A stretch of 64,000 nucleotides of DNA from Dyadobacter fanqingshengii (GCF_023822005.2 NZ_CP098806.1:6136501-6200500), one strand, 5' to 3'. Counted from the stretch's first letter, positions 51,819 to 62,115 are shown. Made by a program: numbers and translations. The notes: a model not told the origin generated them from the letters alone.

Positions 51819-52889
51819 ATGAAAGCGCACGATTACGACTATCTGATTGTCGGACAAGGCATTGCGGGCACTTCACTAGCTATGCATTTATTAGACCTTG
51901 GAAAGAGGATACTTATCGTAAATGATTCAGGCGCGCCGTCTTCCTCCAAAGTTGCGGCTGGGATTTTTAATCCGCTAACCGGTAAAAAACTGGTCAAAAC
52001 CTGGCTTGCAGATGATCTTTTTCCCTACGCAAAAGGCTTCTACGCTTATCTGGAAGCGATATTCAACGAGAAGTTGGTGCATCAGGCACCCATCTACAGA
52101 CCATTTCGTTCCATTGCCGAACAAAACACTTATTTAGCCCAAACAGAAGATCCAAAAATAGCTTCCTACGTCAGGCAAGACGGCGATCCGGCCAATTTAT
52201 CCGATTATATCCACGCCGATTTTGGCGGTTTGGAGGTCATTAAATCGGGATGGATTGACTTGCCTCTTTTGTTGGAGCAATGCAGAAATTACTTTTTAGA
52301 ATACGACCTCCTTGCTGATGAGCAGTTCGATGCTAATGCACTATCTGTTTCAAAGGATGCAATTGTTTGGAAAGAAAAGACATTTGGCAAACTGATTTTA
52401 TGCCAGGGGTTCAAAGCCTTGGAGAATGACTTTTTTAACTGGCTTCCGTTTACGCCCGTTAAGGGTCAGATCCTGGAAATTGAAACGGAAGTTGCCCTGC
52501 CCAGTTATATCGTGAACCAGGGGATTTTTATGTTCCCGGTGAGTGAAAGGGTGAGCCGGGTAGGAGCCACTTATTCCTGGGATCCGCTGGACTGGGAACC
52601 CACAAAAGAAGCAACTGCTGAGCTAAAAGAAAAGCTCGATGCACTGCTAAAAACTCCGTATCAGATCAAGTCGGAAGTGGCCGGGATCAGGCCGTCTGTG
52701 AAGGACCGCAGGCCGCTGGTTGGTGTGCATCCCAAGTATGATAATGTCGCTATTTTCAATGGATTAGGCACGAAAGGTGTGACGTTGGCGCCGTTTTTTG
52801 CAAACGAGCTCGCCCAACATTTGGAAAACGGGAAAGAATTGAATCCGCTAGTTAATATTCAGCGGTATTTTTCGTTATATTTCCGTTGA
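51819..52889 (+). CDS. FAD-dependent oxidoreductase (DAO family)
   Basis: This 356-residue protein starts KAHDYDYLIVGQGIAGTSLAMHL, the FAD-binding beta-alpha-beta motif (GxGxxG), and has the DAO-type ending GIRPSVKDRRPLVGVHP and ATFNGLGTKGVTLAP-like FNGLGTKGVTLAPFFA that contacts the flavin. It would oxidise an amine or an alpha-hydroxy or amino acid; the substrate is not evident. I chose the ATG at 51819, since the upstream extension runs through cmk in another frame. It follows cmk with one base between and precedes the large envelope protein by 16 bases. Confidence 0.85.
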   Translation: MKAHDYDYLIVGQGIAGTSLAMHLLDLGKRILIVNDSGAPSSSKVAAGIFNPLTGKKLVKTWLADDLFPYAKGFYAYLEAIFNEKLVHQAPIYRPFRSIAEQNTYLAQTEDPKIASYVRQDGDPANLSDYIHADFGGLEVIKSGWIDLPLLLEQCRNYFLEYDLLADEQFDANALSVSKDAIVWKEKTFGKLILCQGFKALENDFFNWLPFTPVKGQILEIETEVALPSYIVNQGIFMFPVSERVSRVGATYSWDPLDWEPTKEATAELKEKLDALLKTPYQIKSEVAGIRPSVKDRRPLVGVHPKYDNVAIFNGLGTKGVTLAPFFANELAQHLENGKELNPLVNIQRYFSLYFR

Positions 52890-52905
52890 AGTCAGCCTTA
52901 GCACT

Positions 52906-55900
52906 ATGAGCATAAAATCTATATACAAATTAACCTTTTCGGTCGGTCTTTTAGCGGTTTTAGGATTATTTACCGAATCAGTAGCGCAACGCTACCCCTC
53001 TCAGGAAACATTTGGAAAGAACAGGATCCAGTACAAAACCTTTAACTGGAAAATATTCAGGACAACCAATTTCGAGATCTATCACTACCAGGGCGGAACT
53101 GCGCTTGCCAAGCTGACGGCGCAATATGCTGAAAGTGAATTTGATAAGATCACGGATATTTTAGGCTGGACCCCTTACAGCCGCGTTAAGATCTTTCTTT
53201 ACAATTCGCCTGCTGAATTAGAGCAAAGCAACATGGGCCTGTCGACATTGGACAACCTGACTGAGCAAAAACTGGATCTTTCCCAGTCACGCGTGGAAGT
53301 TGCATACACAGGAGACCAGATCGGTTTCCGTAAAAAGCTCGTAAAGGACATCAGTCTTTTGTTTGTTTACGACATGCTTTACGGCGGGAATATGAAGGAA
53401 GCATTGCAAAGTTCATTGCTTCTAACCCTTCCTGAATGGTTCATGTCAGGAACTGCCGCTTATATCGCAGAAGGTTGGTCGCCGGAATTGAATGATTATA
53501 TGCGTGATTTTTTCAAAAACCGCAATGTGCGCAAGCCAACGTTAATGACGGGAAATGATGCAACATTGATCGGCCACTCCATCTGGAATTACATTGCTGA
53601 GCGTTACGGAAAGGACAAAATATCGGATATTCTGAACCTCACCCGCATCATCCGGACCGAGCAGACCAGCATTACGAGTACTTTGGGAATTCAGTCTTAC
53701 AATCGCTTCCTACGCGATTGGAAAGCATATTATTTGAATCAAAATAAGAACGCGGAGCAATTTTACACCGATCCGAATCCCACCTGGAAATATAAGCTCA
53801 ACGAATTCAGCGTTTCCGACGCGAGTGCGGTGATCAAAGTGTCTCCTGATAAAAAATTCACGGCGGTTAGCGAGATTAAGAATGGTCGTTACCGGGTTTA
53901 TTTGTTTGATAGCGAGACCGGAAGCAAGAAAATTGTTCGTCAGGGCAAGCTTGATTTTATTGGTGGAAGGGTGAAAACGCAACCTCCGCTTTTGGGCTGG
54001 TCCAGAAACAATGTGCTTTCGATCCTGGCCACTGAGAATGACCGCAAGAATTTTTATATGTATGAAAACCTGGGTACTAAAAAGGTCAAGGTGAAGCTGA
54101 AACGCAACATCCGCGGTCTAGATCAGATCGTTGATATGGATGTTTCGCACGATGGAACAATGCTGGCCGTGAGCGCGGATAAGGGTGGGCAAAATGACCT
54201 TTACCTGATCAGCGTTGCAAGAGCTTCTGCATTGCCGTTGACAAGCGATCTTTACGATGATCTCTCGCCACGCTTCGTGCAAGGGTCGTCACGCAGGGTT
54301 GTTTTTTCTTCAAACAGACCGCTGGATTCACTGGGAACAGGCGATAAGGGTAGTTATAAATCCATTTCCGGCTCATTTACCATATTCGAGCATGATGGAA
54401 CACCTAAGTCTGATAACCTGCTGAAACTCGTTCAGACGGACGGAAAAACCAAGATTTCCCCCGTTTACGCAGATGAAAGTGACATCATTTATCTTTCCAA
54501 TGCGCAAGGCGTAAGCAACCTGTTCAAATTCAATCGCGCCAGCAACACCAACTCGCAGTTAACGAATTATATTCAAAACATAAGAAATGCGGATTTGACG
54601 ACCAAGTCGGGAGGCGGATTGGCTTACACTTATTTGAACGACGGTTATTACACAGCCGCGTTTAAAAACTCCTTTGACATCAATGCAACAGTCAGCACAC
54701 CGGCATTAAACAATAGCGCAGTGGCGACCGGTGCGGGAGCGGCTAGTGCAGCAACTCCCGGTGCAGCAGCTCCAAAAACGGATTCCGTGCAACCTGCCAA
54801 AACAGCTGAAACACCGAAAATTGCTTTGAAGGATGGCGAAGTGGACACGGACAATTATGAATTTGATGAAGATGTGTTAAAAGCGTTCGAATCCAAGCAG
54901 CGCAGAGGAACATTCCCGACAACGCCAAGCACATTATCCAGAACGAAGGCAACGCGAGAGAACATTGCGATCAAAGGGCCATATCCTTACAAAGGACTTT
55001 TCATTACCAATGATGCAAATTCCGACTGGCGCATTGATCCGATCAGAGGATTTGGTTACGCGCAGTCCATTTCGATGAATGATCTGTTGGAAAACCACGT
55101 CATTAAAGCCGGACTTTTCATTTCGTCCAATTTCAGGAACAGCGATCTTTTCGCAGAATATAACAACAACACTTACCGTATCGACTTCGGATTGCGGATC
55201 GACAGAAAAAGTCTCTACATTGATTCCGAAGGAGCACCGCAGAAATATCGGTTCAACCAGCTGATGTTCACGGCTTCTTATCCGTTCTCGACTACGAGCC
55301 GTTTCTCGCTGTCCCCCATGTTCAGTTCCACGCGCATGATCGACGTGTATTTGCTGCCAAATCCTGATCTTGCTTCGAGCTACGGCGGTTTGAGAAGTGA
55401 ATATGTGTTTGATAACACGCGGGTGAACGGCATGAACATGATGGAAGGAACGCGTTTCAAGATTCGCTATGACTTGCAACAAGGTCTTACGAATGGTAAT
55501 GAGAGCTTCAATCGCGTAAGTCTTGATTTCCGCCATTACCAACAAATCCACCGCGATCTGATCCTGGCAGTCCGTGCTTCGGCCAGCCATTCAGGCGGTA
55601 AAGCGCCAAAACAGAACATTTTGGGTGGAATGGAAAACTGGATAGGAAACAAAAAGGAAACACGCACAGGCGATAACCCGCTCGATTTTCAGAAAGATAA
55701 CCGCGACATTTTCTTCGCTGACTTCGCTACCAACTTACGTGGCTTTAAGCTCAACCGTTTATCAGGAACAAGTTATATGCTGCTGAATGCGGAACTAAGA
55801 ATTCCTTTGGTGAAATATCTGTATCGCGGCGCGATCACTTCCAGCTTCCTGCGCAACTTCCAGATTGTCGGTTTCGGGGATATTGGAACTGCCTGGACGG

Positions 55901-56133
55901 GTAAAGGGCCATTCAGCGAAAACAACAGTTTGAATACACAAATTATTGGAACCGAGGACGATCCATTCCGGGCAACGGTTACCAACTTTAAAAATCCTTA
56001 CCTGATGGGCTATGGAGTGGGTGCCAGAACAACATTGTTCGGCTTTTATGCCAAGTTTGATTATGCCTGGGGTGTTGACAATGGTTACACAAACAAAGCA
56101 GTTCCCTACGTAACATTGGGTTATGATTTTTGA
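52906..56133 (+). CDS. Large outer-membrane protein: gluzincin-like domain, TolB-like propeller and barrel
   Basis: This 1075-residue exported protein (signal ending ESVAQ, ~residue 28) has three parts. Residues ~40-280 resemble a peptidase MA-like (gluzincin) domain, with LPEWFMSGTAAYIAEGW (175-191) in the position of the third-ligand motif, but the upstream HExxH site is replaced by KDISLLFVYDML, so proteolysis is unlikely. Residues ~290-600 form a TolB/WD40-like propeller (VSPDKKFTAVSEIKNGRYRVYLFD; DMDVSHDGTMLAVSADKGGQND). A Thr/Ala/Pro-rich linker leads to a C-terminal barrel of ~400 residues ending in VTLGYDF. It precedes a PorP/SprF-like gene and could be an envelope scaffold. Confidence 0.75.
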   Translation: MSIKSIYKLTFSVGLLAVLGLFTESVAQRYPSQETFGKNRIQYKTFNWKIFRTTNFEIYHYQGGTALAKLTAQYAESEFDKITDILGWTPYSRVKIFLYNSPAELEQSNMGLSTLDNLTEQKLDLSQSRVEVAYTGDQIGFRKKLVKDISLLFVYDMLYGGNMKEALQSSLLLTLPEWFMSGTAAYIAEGWSPELNDYMRDFFKNRNVRKPTLMTGNDATLIGHSIWNYIAERYGKDKISDILNLTRIIRTEQTSITSTLGIQSYNRFLRDWKAYYLNQNKNAEQFYTDPNPTWKYKLNEFSVSDASAVIKVSPDKKFTAVSEIKNGRYRVYLFDSETGSKKIVRQGKLDFIGGRVKTQPPLLGWSRNNVLSILATENDRKNFYMYENLGTKKVKVKLKRNIRGLDQIVDMDVSHDGTMLAVSADKGGQNDLYLISVARASALPLTSDLYDDLSPRFVQGSSRRVVFSSNRPLDSLGTGDKGSYKSISGSFTIFEHDGTPKSDNLLKLVQTDGKTKISPVYADESDIIYLSNAQGVSNLFKFNRASNTNSQLTNYIQNIRNADLTTKSGGGLAYTYLNDGYYTAAFKNSFDINATVSTPALNNSAVATGAGAASAATPGAAAPKTDSVQPAKTAETPKIALKDGEVDTDNYEFDEDVLKAFESKQRRGTFPTTPSTLSRTKATRENIAIKGPYPYKGLFITNDANSDWRIDPIRGFGYAQSISMNDLLENHVIKAGLFISSNFRNSDLFAEYNNNTYRIDFGLRIDRKSLYIDSEGAPQKYRFNQLMFTASYPFSTTSRFSLSPMFSSTRMIDVYLLPNPDLASSYGGLRSEYVFDNTRVNGMNMMEGTRFKIRYDLQQGLTNGNESFNRVSLDFRHYQQIHRDLILAVRASASHSGGKAPKQNILGGMENWIGNKKETRTGDNPLDFQKDNRDIFFADFATNLRGFKLNRLSGTSYMLLNAELRIPLVKYLYRGAITSSFLRNFQIVGFGDIGTAWTGKGPFSENNSLNTQIIGTEDDPFRATVTNFKNPYLMGYGVGARTTLFGFYAKFDYAWGVDNGYTNKAVPYVTLGYDF

Positions 56134-56174
56134 TTAGAAAATCAGTATAAATGCAGAATTTGGGGTCTTAATGG

Positions 56175-56204
56175 TGGCAAGGGATAAACTCTCTTGCCAT
56201 TTTT
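56175..56204 (+). terminator. Rho-independent terminator after the large envelope protein gene
   Basis: TGGCAAGGGA (56175-56184) pairs with TCTCTTGCCA (56190-56199, one G-U pair), followed by five T. Confidence 0.8.
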
Positions 56205-56236
56205 AGTTTAATAATTAACAAATTTAATCCATTTTC

Positions 56237-57157
56237 ATGAACACACATTTCTTCCTTAAATTAAGCCTTTGCCTCCTGCTGTTAATCGCAGCCAGTTCTC
56301 AAACCGTTTTTGCCCAAAGAGAAGTCCTTTACGAACAATATGTGCAAAGTCCGATGACCATTAACCCGGGCTTTACGGGCGTGCGCGAGACATTCAACAT
56401 GACAGCCATATTCCGCAGGAAATGGTTTAACATTCAAAATTCGCCGTCCAGTCAGACATTCACCGCGGACGGAACCGTTGCCAACGGAAAGTTCGGAATA
56501 GGTTTTATGGCACTGAACGATCAAACGAGCTTTTTCACGACAACCGGCTTTTCCGGGTCGTTTGCATTTCATCTGGGACTATCAGATCAATGGAAGCTGG
56601 GACTTGGCGCGCAGGGCGGCATTAATGTGCTTCCGGTAGTGGATTTAACCTCACCCAGAAATAATACAGTGCTCGGCAGTTTCGGACTCGGGGCATGGCT
56701 GCGTTCCGATCGTCTGTATTTTGGACTGTCGAAACCGGAACTATTATCGCAGAATTTCGGCAATCAGGCAATATCCAGCGTTTATCGTCGTCCCTTATAT
56801 ATAATGGCCGGTGGCAGTTATGATTTGAATGATGATATTATGATGCTGCCTCATGTTCTGTTTGTTCAGGAAAAGGACCACGAATTGCGTTTTGATTTTG
56901 GCAGTCGTTTTTGGTTTAATGAAAAAGTGGGCGTGGGCGCCTCATATCGGGCAGGCGGAGGCTACCAATCGTTTTCTGCAAAAGTCGACTATTTGCAGAT
57001 TTCGGCAGAAGTGCAGGCGGGTAAGAACATAAGGTTGGGATATTTTTACAGCACGCGGCAAGCTGAACAAATTTATGCCTCTTATTCCGGCCCGAAAGGC
57101 ATTCATGAACTGATGCTGAAATTTGTTCCCAGTCCGAACGGATTTCAGAAAAACTAG
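56237..57157 (+). CDS. PorP/SprF family type IX secretion-associated membrane protein
   Basis: This 306-residue protein has a signal peptide (ASSQTVFAQ) followed by the family opening REVLYEQYVQSPMTINPGFTG, then alternating beta strands such as FGIGFMALND and FGLGAWLRSD, ending in a charged tail. PorP/SprF proteins are outer-membrane barrels that help T9SS substrates attach to the surface or support gliding; specific copies pair with a particular giant adhesin. No adhesin is adjacent here. The gene follows a terminator, so it is probably transcribed from its own promoter. Confidence 0.88.
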   Translation: MNTHFFLKLSLCLLLLIAASSQTVFAQREVLYEQYVQSPMTINPGFTGVRETFNMTAIFRRKWFNIQNSPSSQTFTADGTVANGKFGIGFMALNDQTSFFTTTGFSGSFAFHLGLSDQWKLGLGAQGGINVLPVVDLTSPRNNTVLGSFGLGAWLRSDRLYFGLSKPELLSQNFGNQAISSVYRRPLYIMAGGSYDLNDDIMMLPHVLFVQEKDHELRFDFGSRFWFNEKVGVGASYRAGGGYQSFSAKVDYLQISAEVQAGKNIRLGYFYSTRQAEQIYASYSGPKGIHELMLKFVPSPNGFQKN

Positions 57158-57233
57158 TGCAGCTGAACGGTCAGAAATCGTCTTTGGCCTAAGTTAAAAG
57201 GATAATTTATTCGTAATGTTTTAATAAGTCTCG

Positions 57234-57241
57234 TACCTTTG
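57234..57241 (+). promoter_or_regulatory. Bacteroidota -7 promoter box of sucA
   Basis: TACCTTTG matches TAnnTTTG, 29 bases before the sucA ATG at 57270. A -33 box is not clear. Confidence 0.6.
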
Positions 57242-57269
57242 TGCGGTAAATGAAATACTCACTTTTGTG

Positions 57270-60032
57270 ATGGATAAATACACATATATAGCAAATTCCG
57301 ACGGCGCTTACATAGAGGAATTGTACAATTCCTATAAGCATAATCCAGCTTCCGTAGACGAAGGCTGGCAGAAATTTTTTGAAGGTTTCGACTTCTCACA
57401 AAAGTATCCTGTTAACGGAAACGGCCATGCAAATGGTGCTGCCAACGGCAAGGAAGCAGCCACGATTTCCAAAGTTGACCCTGCCCGTATCCGTAAGGAA
57501 ATGGAAGTGGTTCACTTAATACGCGGTTTCAGATCAAGAGGGCACTTATTGGCCACTACTAATCCGATACAGAAACGTAAAGACCGTCAGCCACAGCTCG
57601 ATATCGCTGATTTTAACCTCGGGAACGAAGACCTTGATTCGGTTTTTGAAGCGGGGGTGGAGGTTTTCGGCAGACCGGCCACATTGCGGGAAATTGTTGA
57701 TTCCCTGACTACGATTTATACAAGAAACATTGGTTTCGAATATTTATACATCCGCGACCGCGAGCAAAAAAGCTGGTTGCGTAAGAAAATCGAGAAGGAA
57801 GCATTGAATATGAGTTTTTCCATTGATGAGAAAAAACATATTCTGTCCAAATTGAATGAGGCGGTTGTTTTTGAAAATTTTCTCCACACAAAATATTTAG
57901 GTCAAAAGCGTTTTTCTCTGGAAGGTGGCGAAACCACGATCCCGGCGTTGGATGCGATGATTAACAAGGCCGCAGAAATGGGCGTTGTGGAAGTAATGAT
58001 CGGGATGGCTCACCGTGGTCGTCTTAACGTGCTTGCCAACGTAATGCAAAAAACGTACGGACAAATCTTCAATGAATTTGAAGGCAATTTGCCGGACCAG
58101 GTTTGGGGCGATGGCGACGTGAAATACCACATGGGTTTTGCAAGCCAGATCACAACCAAAAATGGTGAAAAAGTACATTTGAAACTGGCACCTAACCCTT
58201 CACACCTTGAAGCCGTTAACCCGGTTGTGGAAGGTTACATCCGTGCGCGCGCCGATGGCATGTATGACAGTGATTATGACCGCGTTTTGCCGGTTCTGAT
58301 CCACGGTGATGCAGCCGTTGCAGGTCAGGGAATTGTTTATGAAGTTACTCAAATGTCCGCGCTGAACGGCTATTACACAGGGGGAACCATTCACTTTGTG
58401 ATCAATAACCAGGTTGGTTTTACAACGGATTTCATTGACGCCAGGTCAAGCATTTATTGTACAGACATTGCAAAAATCGTTGATGCGCCTGTTTTGCACG
58501 TGAATGGAGATGATCCTGAGGCAGTTGTGTTCTGTATGCGACTGGCCGTGGAATATCGTCAGACATTCAATAAGGATATTTTTATTGACATGGTTTGTTA
58601 TCGCCGTCATGGTCACAATGAAGCAGACGAGCCGAAATTTACGCAGCCAGTTCTTTATAAGTCCATCGAGAAGCACCAGAACCCCAGGGAAATTTATCAA
58701 AAAACCCTTGCGGAGCGTGGTGATGTAGACGCGCAGTTGGCGGCTAATATGGACAAAGAATTCAAGCAGCTTTTGCAGGAACGTTTGGATATGGTGAAGC
58801 AAAAAGCATTGCCCTATACTTTGCCGAAACTGGAACAGGAGTGGCACACATTGCGCAAATCCAAACCGGAAGATTTTGAGAAATCGCCGGAGACAAGTGT
58901 TCCTTTGGAAACTTTGGAAAAAATCGGGAAGGCTTTGACAAGCACGCCCGAGAATTTCAGCCGCCTGAAACAGATCGATAAATTGCTCAAAGATCGTGAG
59001 CAAATGATCTTTGATAAGAAGGAAGTGAACTGGGCAACAGCCGAATTGCTGGCTTATGGTTCAATTCTTACCGAAGGAAATATTGTAAGATTGAGCGGAC
59101 AGGATGTGCAGCGCGGGACATTTTCACACCGCCATGCGGTTCTGAGAGATGTGGAAACCAATGCCGCTTACAGTAACCTTGAACATATTCAGGAAGACCA
59201 GGGCCGGTTCATGATCTACAACTCGCTGCTTTCGGAATACGGCGTTTTGGGTTTTGAGTTTGGTTATTCTATGGCGAACCCTAATGCACTTGTGATCTGG
59301 GAAGCACAGTTTGGTGATTTTGCCAATGGGACGCAAGTGATCATTGACCAGTTTGTAACGTCAAGTGAAACCAAATGGGATCGCTGGACAGGTTTGGTGA
59401 TGTTGCTTCCACATGGTTATGAAGGCCAGGGGCCAGAACATTCGAATGCGCGTCCGGAACGTTATTTGCAGCTCTCTGCCAATTACAACCTGATCGTGGC
59501 AAACGTTACAACACCTGCTAACTTCTTCCACTTGCTTCGCAGACAGTTGAAATTCCCGTTCCGCAAGCCATTGGTGGTGATGTCTCCAAAATCTATGCTG
59601 AGACATCCATTGTGCGTTTCTCCGATGGACAGCCTAGTTAATGGCTCGTTCCAGGAAACAATCGGTGACACTTTTGCTGACCCCAAGAAAGTTAAAAAAG
59701 TGTTGCTATGCACCGGAAAGCTGTATTACGAGCTTTACGAAAAGCAGCAGGCAGATAAGCGCGACGATGTGGCCATTATCCGTCTGGAACAAATGCATCC
59801 GTTTCCGCAAACGCAGATCGACGGACATTTGGCACAATATCCGAATGCAAAAGTATATTGGGTGCAGGAAGAACCTTTCAATATGGGTGGCTGGACGTTC
59901 ATGTTGAGAATGTACAAAGGCGCGAAACCATTGCAGGTGATTGCCCGCGTATCCAGCGCTTCCCCTTCAACAGGATTCTCGAAAATCCATGCGAAAGAGC
60001 AGGCTGAAATTATTAACAGAGCTTTTGAATGA
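57270..60032 (+). CDS. sucA: 2-oxoglutarate dehydrogenase E1 component
   Basis: This 920-residue thiamine-diphosphate enzyme matches OdhA/SucA in length. Recognisable segments: the N-terminal DGAYIEELYNSYKHNP motif for E2 binding, HLIRGFRSRGHLLA (~residue 82), EVMIGMAHRGRLNVLAN (~residue 245), HGDAAVAGQGIVYE, GDDPEAVVFCMRLA, CYRRHGHNEADEP, SGQDVQRGTFSHRHAV (~residue 610) and ANFFHLLRRQL. It decarboxylates 2-oxoglutarate and passes the succinyl group to E2. GTG at 57267 directly precedes the ATG and is the less likely start. sucB follows after 48 bases; E3 is not in the window. Confidence 0.95.
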   Translation: MDKYTYIANSDGAYIEELYNSYKHNPASVDEGWQKFFEGFDFSQKYPVNGNGHANGAANGKEAATISKVDPARIRKEMEVVHLIRGFRSRGHLLATTNPIQKRKDRQPQLDIADFNLGNEDLDSVFEAGVEVFGRPATLREIVDSLTTIYTRNIGFEYLYIRDREQKSWLRKKIEKEALNMSFSIDEKKHILSKLNEAVVFENFLHTKYLGQKRFSLEGGETTIPALDAMINKAAEMGVVEVMIGMAHRGRLNVLANVMQKTYGQIFNEFEGNLPDQVWGDGDVKYHMGFASQITTKNGEKVHLKLAPNPSHLEAVNPVVEGYIRARADGMYDSDYDRVLPVLIHGDAAVAGQGIVYEVTQMSALNGYYTGGTIHFVINNQVGFTTDFIDARSSIYCTDIAKIVDAPVLHVNGDDPEAVVFCMRLAVEYRQTFNKDIFIDMVCYRRHGHNEADEPKFTQPVLYKSIEKHQNPREIYQKTLAERGDVDAQLAANMDKEFKQLLQERLDMVKQKALPYTLPKLEQEWHTLRKSKPEDFEKSPETSVPLETLEKIGKALTSTPENFSRLKQIDKLLKDREQMIFDKKEVNWATAELLAYGSILTEGNIVRLSGQDVQRGTFSHRHAVLRDVETNAAYSNLEHIQEDQGRFMIYNSLLSEYGVLGFEFGYSMANPNALVIWEAQFGDFANGTQVIIDQFVTSSETKWDRWTGLVMLLPHGYEGQGPEHSNARPERYLQLSANYNLIVANVTTPANFFHLLRRQLKFPFRKPLVVMSPKSMLRHPLCVSPMDSLVNGSFQETIGDTFADPKKVKKVLLCTGKLYYELYEKQQADKRDDVAIIRLEQMHPFPQTQIDGHLAQYPNAKVYWVQEEPFNMGGWTFMLRMYKGAKPLQVIARVSSASPSTGFSKIHAKEQAEIINRAFE

Positions 60033-60080
60033 TATTCCTATAAATTAGACACTTAGTTCGATAACAAGATTGCACATAAA

Positions 60081-61733
60081 ATGGCTGAAATTGAGATAAA
60101 AGTACCGCCCGTTGGCGAGTCCATTACAGAGGTTACAATTGGGAATTGGTTCAAAAATGATGGCGATTTTGTGAAAATGGATGAGGTCATTTGTGGACTT
60201 GATTCGGATAAAGCGACATTTGAACTAACAGCAGAAGCGGAAGGCGTCCTGCACATTAAAGCGCAGGAAGGTGATACGCTGAATATCGGCGACCTGATTG
60301 CAACCATCGATTCAGCCGCAAACGGTGCATCGAAAGCGCCAGCTCCCAAGCAGGAAGCTGCGCCAGCCGCATCAAATGCAGCCGCACCGGCCGCGTCCGC
60401 TGCCGAAGAGCCAGCTGCCGATAAAATTGAAGATAAAGCAGCCGAACCGGCTGACGCTGCGCCAGCTGCTGGATCGCCAGCCGCTGCACCGGCAAGTGGT
60501 GGAAAAGCATATGAAATGAAAGTTCCGGCAGTGGGAGAGTCCATTACAGAGGTTACCATTGCTTCTTGGAGCAAAAAAGATGGTGATCACGTGGAGGTTG
60601 ACGAGATCCTCTGCGAACTGGAATCAGATAAAGCGACATTTGAACTACCGGCAGAGGCTGCGGGAACGTTGCGGATTGTTGGTAAAGAAGGTGAAACACT
60701 GGCGATTGGGGCTATCATCTGCACCATCGAGCAAGGCACCGGTGCCACGGTGGCCGGTGCTGCCCCTCAGTCGGCACCACAGGCATCCGCGCCAGCTGCT
60801 GAAACAGCCGGAGCAGATAAAGCTTACAGCGAAAAACACACTTCACCCGTTGCAGCGAAGATTTTAGCGGAAAAAGGAATTGATCCCAAGGACGTTAACG
60901 GTTCAGGATCTGGCGGACGAATTATGAAGGATGATGCTTTGAAAGCGGGCAGCAAACCGGCTGAATCGGCTCCTGCTTCACAACCTGCCCCAGCCAAACC
61001 AGCAGCGCAAGCAGCCCCATCCCCAGCCGGCGCAAGAGGTCAGCGTCGTGAAAAAATGTCGTCGTTGCGTAAAACCATCGCACGCCGTTTGGTTGCTGTG
61101 AAGAATGAAACAGCCATGCTTACCACGTTCAATGAGGTAGATATGAAGCCTGTAATGGACGTGCGCTCGAAGTTCAAGGACAAGTTCAAAGAAAAGCATG
61201 AAGTGGGTTTAGGCTTTATGTCATTTTTCGTAAAAGCTGTTACCGTCGCGTTGAAAGACTTCCCGGTTATCAATGCTTATATGGATGGCGAAGAGCTGGT
61301 TTACAACGATTACGCAGACATTTCCGTAGCAGTTTCAACGCCTCGGGGTTTAGTTGTGCCGGTGATCCGCAATGCTGAAACATTGTCGTTCGCTGCTGTG
61401 GAGAAGGAAATTGTTCGCCTTGCCGTGCGTGCGCGTGATGGTAAACTTGGACTGGATGAAATGTCCGGTGGAACGTTCACGATCACCAATGGTGGAACAT
61501 TCGGTTCTATGCTCTCGACTCCGATCATCAATGCACCGCAGTCTGCGATTTTAGGCATGCACAACATTGTGGAACGTGCAGTTGTAGTAGACGGTCAGAT
61601 CGTTATCCGTCCGATCATGTATGTGGCGCTTTCTTACGACCACCGAACGATTGATGGTAAGGATTCGGTAAGCTTCCTGGTTCGCGTGAAGCAGCTTCTG
61701 GAAGATCCAATGAGATTATTGCTTGATATGTAA
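60081..61733 (+). CDS. sucB: 2-oxoglutarate dehydrogenase E2 (dihydrolipoyl succinyltransferase) with two lipoyl domains
   Basis: This 550-residue protein has two lipoyl domains: the lipoylated Lys lies in [15 protein letters not shown] (~residue 44) and again in [15 protein letters not shown] (~residue 184), separated by an Ala/Pro linker. A peripheral E3/E1-binding domain follows ([22 protein letters not shown], ~residue 256), a second linker, and the catalytic domain from ~residue 320 with the active-site His in [18 protein letters not shown]. Two lipoyl domains are more than the single one of the typical E. coli SucB. It follows sucA and ends with a strong terminator. Confidence 0.95.
   Translation: MAEIEIKVPPVGESITEVTIGNWFKNDGDFVKMDEVICGLDSDKATFELTAEAEGVLHIKAQEGDTLNIGDLIATIDSAANGASKAPAPKQEAAPAASNAAAPAASAAEEPAADKIEDKAAEPADAAPAAGSPAAAPASGGKAYEMKVPAVGESITEVTIASWSKKDGDHVEVDEILCELESDKATFELPAEAAGTLRIVGKEGETLAIGAIICTIEQGTGATVAGAAPQSAPQASAPAAETAGADKAYSEKHTSPVAAKILAEKGIDPKDVNGSGSGGRIMKDDALKAGSKPAESAPASQPAPAKPAAQAAPSPAGARGQRREKMSSLRKTIARRLVAVKNETAMLTTFNEVDMKPVMDVRSKFKDKFKEKHEVGLGFMSFFVKAVTVALKDFPVINAYMDGEELVYNDYADISVAVSTPRGLVVPVIRNAETLSFAAVEKEIVRLAVRARDGKLGLDEMSGGTFTITNGGTFGSMLSTPIINAPQSAILGMHNIVERAVVVDGQIVIRPIMYVALSYDHRTIDGKDSVSFLVRVKQLLEDPMRLLLDM
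60117..60647 (+). repeat. Internal direct repeats marking the duplicated lipoyl domain
   Basis: Two exact repeats, each recurring at an offset of 420 bases: a 20-base unit at 60117-60136 and 60537-60556, and a 21-base unit at 60207-60227 and 60627-60647. They encode the ESITEVT and DKATFEL segments. The intervening sequence has diverged, so these are patches of identity in an older tandem duplication. Confidence 0.85.
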
Positions 61734-61757
61734 TTCAATATTGCATGATAAAAATGA

Positions 61758-61790
61758 AGAGAGCCTGGTCATCCGGGCTCTCTTTTTTTT
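61758..61790 (+). terminator. Rho-independent terminator of sucAB
   Basis: An 11-bp stem (61758-61768 with 61773-61783, one G-U pair) encloses a TCAT loop and is followed by eight T. The T tract reaches the stop codon of the convergent MazG-like gene. Confidence 0.9.
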
Positions 61791-62115
61791 AGCTCAGCTT
61801 TGCATTATCCTTGTGCCTGTCTTTGTCCCGCTCGGTTTTCTTGGCCATGTTTTTCTCAAAAGCTTCGGTCAGGTCAATGCCTGTTTGGTTGGCAAGGCAT
61901 ATCAGCACCCACATAACATCCGCCATTTCATCGCCCAGGTCTTTGCCCATATCCGATTTTTTAAAAGACTGATCGCCATAAGTTCTGGCCATAATTCTGG
62001 CCAGTTCTCCCACCTCTTCGGTCAGAATCGCCATATTGGTCAGTTCTGAGAAATAACGTACACCGTAGGTCTTGATCCAGTTATCAACTTGCGATTGTGC
62101 TTCTTGAATAGTCAT
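61789..62115 (-). CDS. MazG-like nucleotide pyrophosphohydrolase
   Basis: This 108-residue protein is a short all-helical MazG-type domain. The metal-binding acids are in LTEEVGELARIM (~residues 30-41) and DLGDEMADVMWVL (~residues 60-72), spaced as in the family. It hydrolyses nucleoside triphosphates to monophosphates, usually house-cleaning of unusual or toxic nucleotides. It is convergent with sucB and lies behind dtd on the same strand, with a 92-bp gap that contains a short direct repeat. Small family members like this one have unknown specific substrates. Confidence 0.88.
   Translation of the reverse strand: MTIQEAQSQVDNWIKTYGVRYFSELTNMAILTEEVGELARIMARTYGDQSFKKSDMGKDLGDEMADVMWVLICLANQTGIDLTEAFEKNMAKKTERDKDRHKDNAKLS

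Noticed and set aside
60053..60574. 173-residue Ala/Ser-rich minus-strand reading frame
   Set aside because: It is the complement of the sucB lipoyl-linker region; composition mirrors the Ala/Pro linker.
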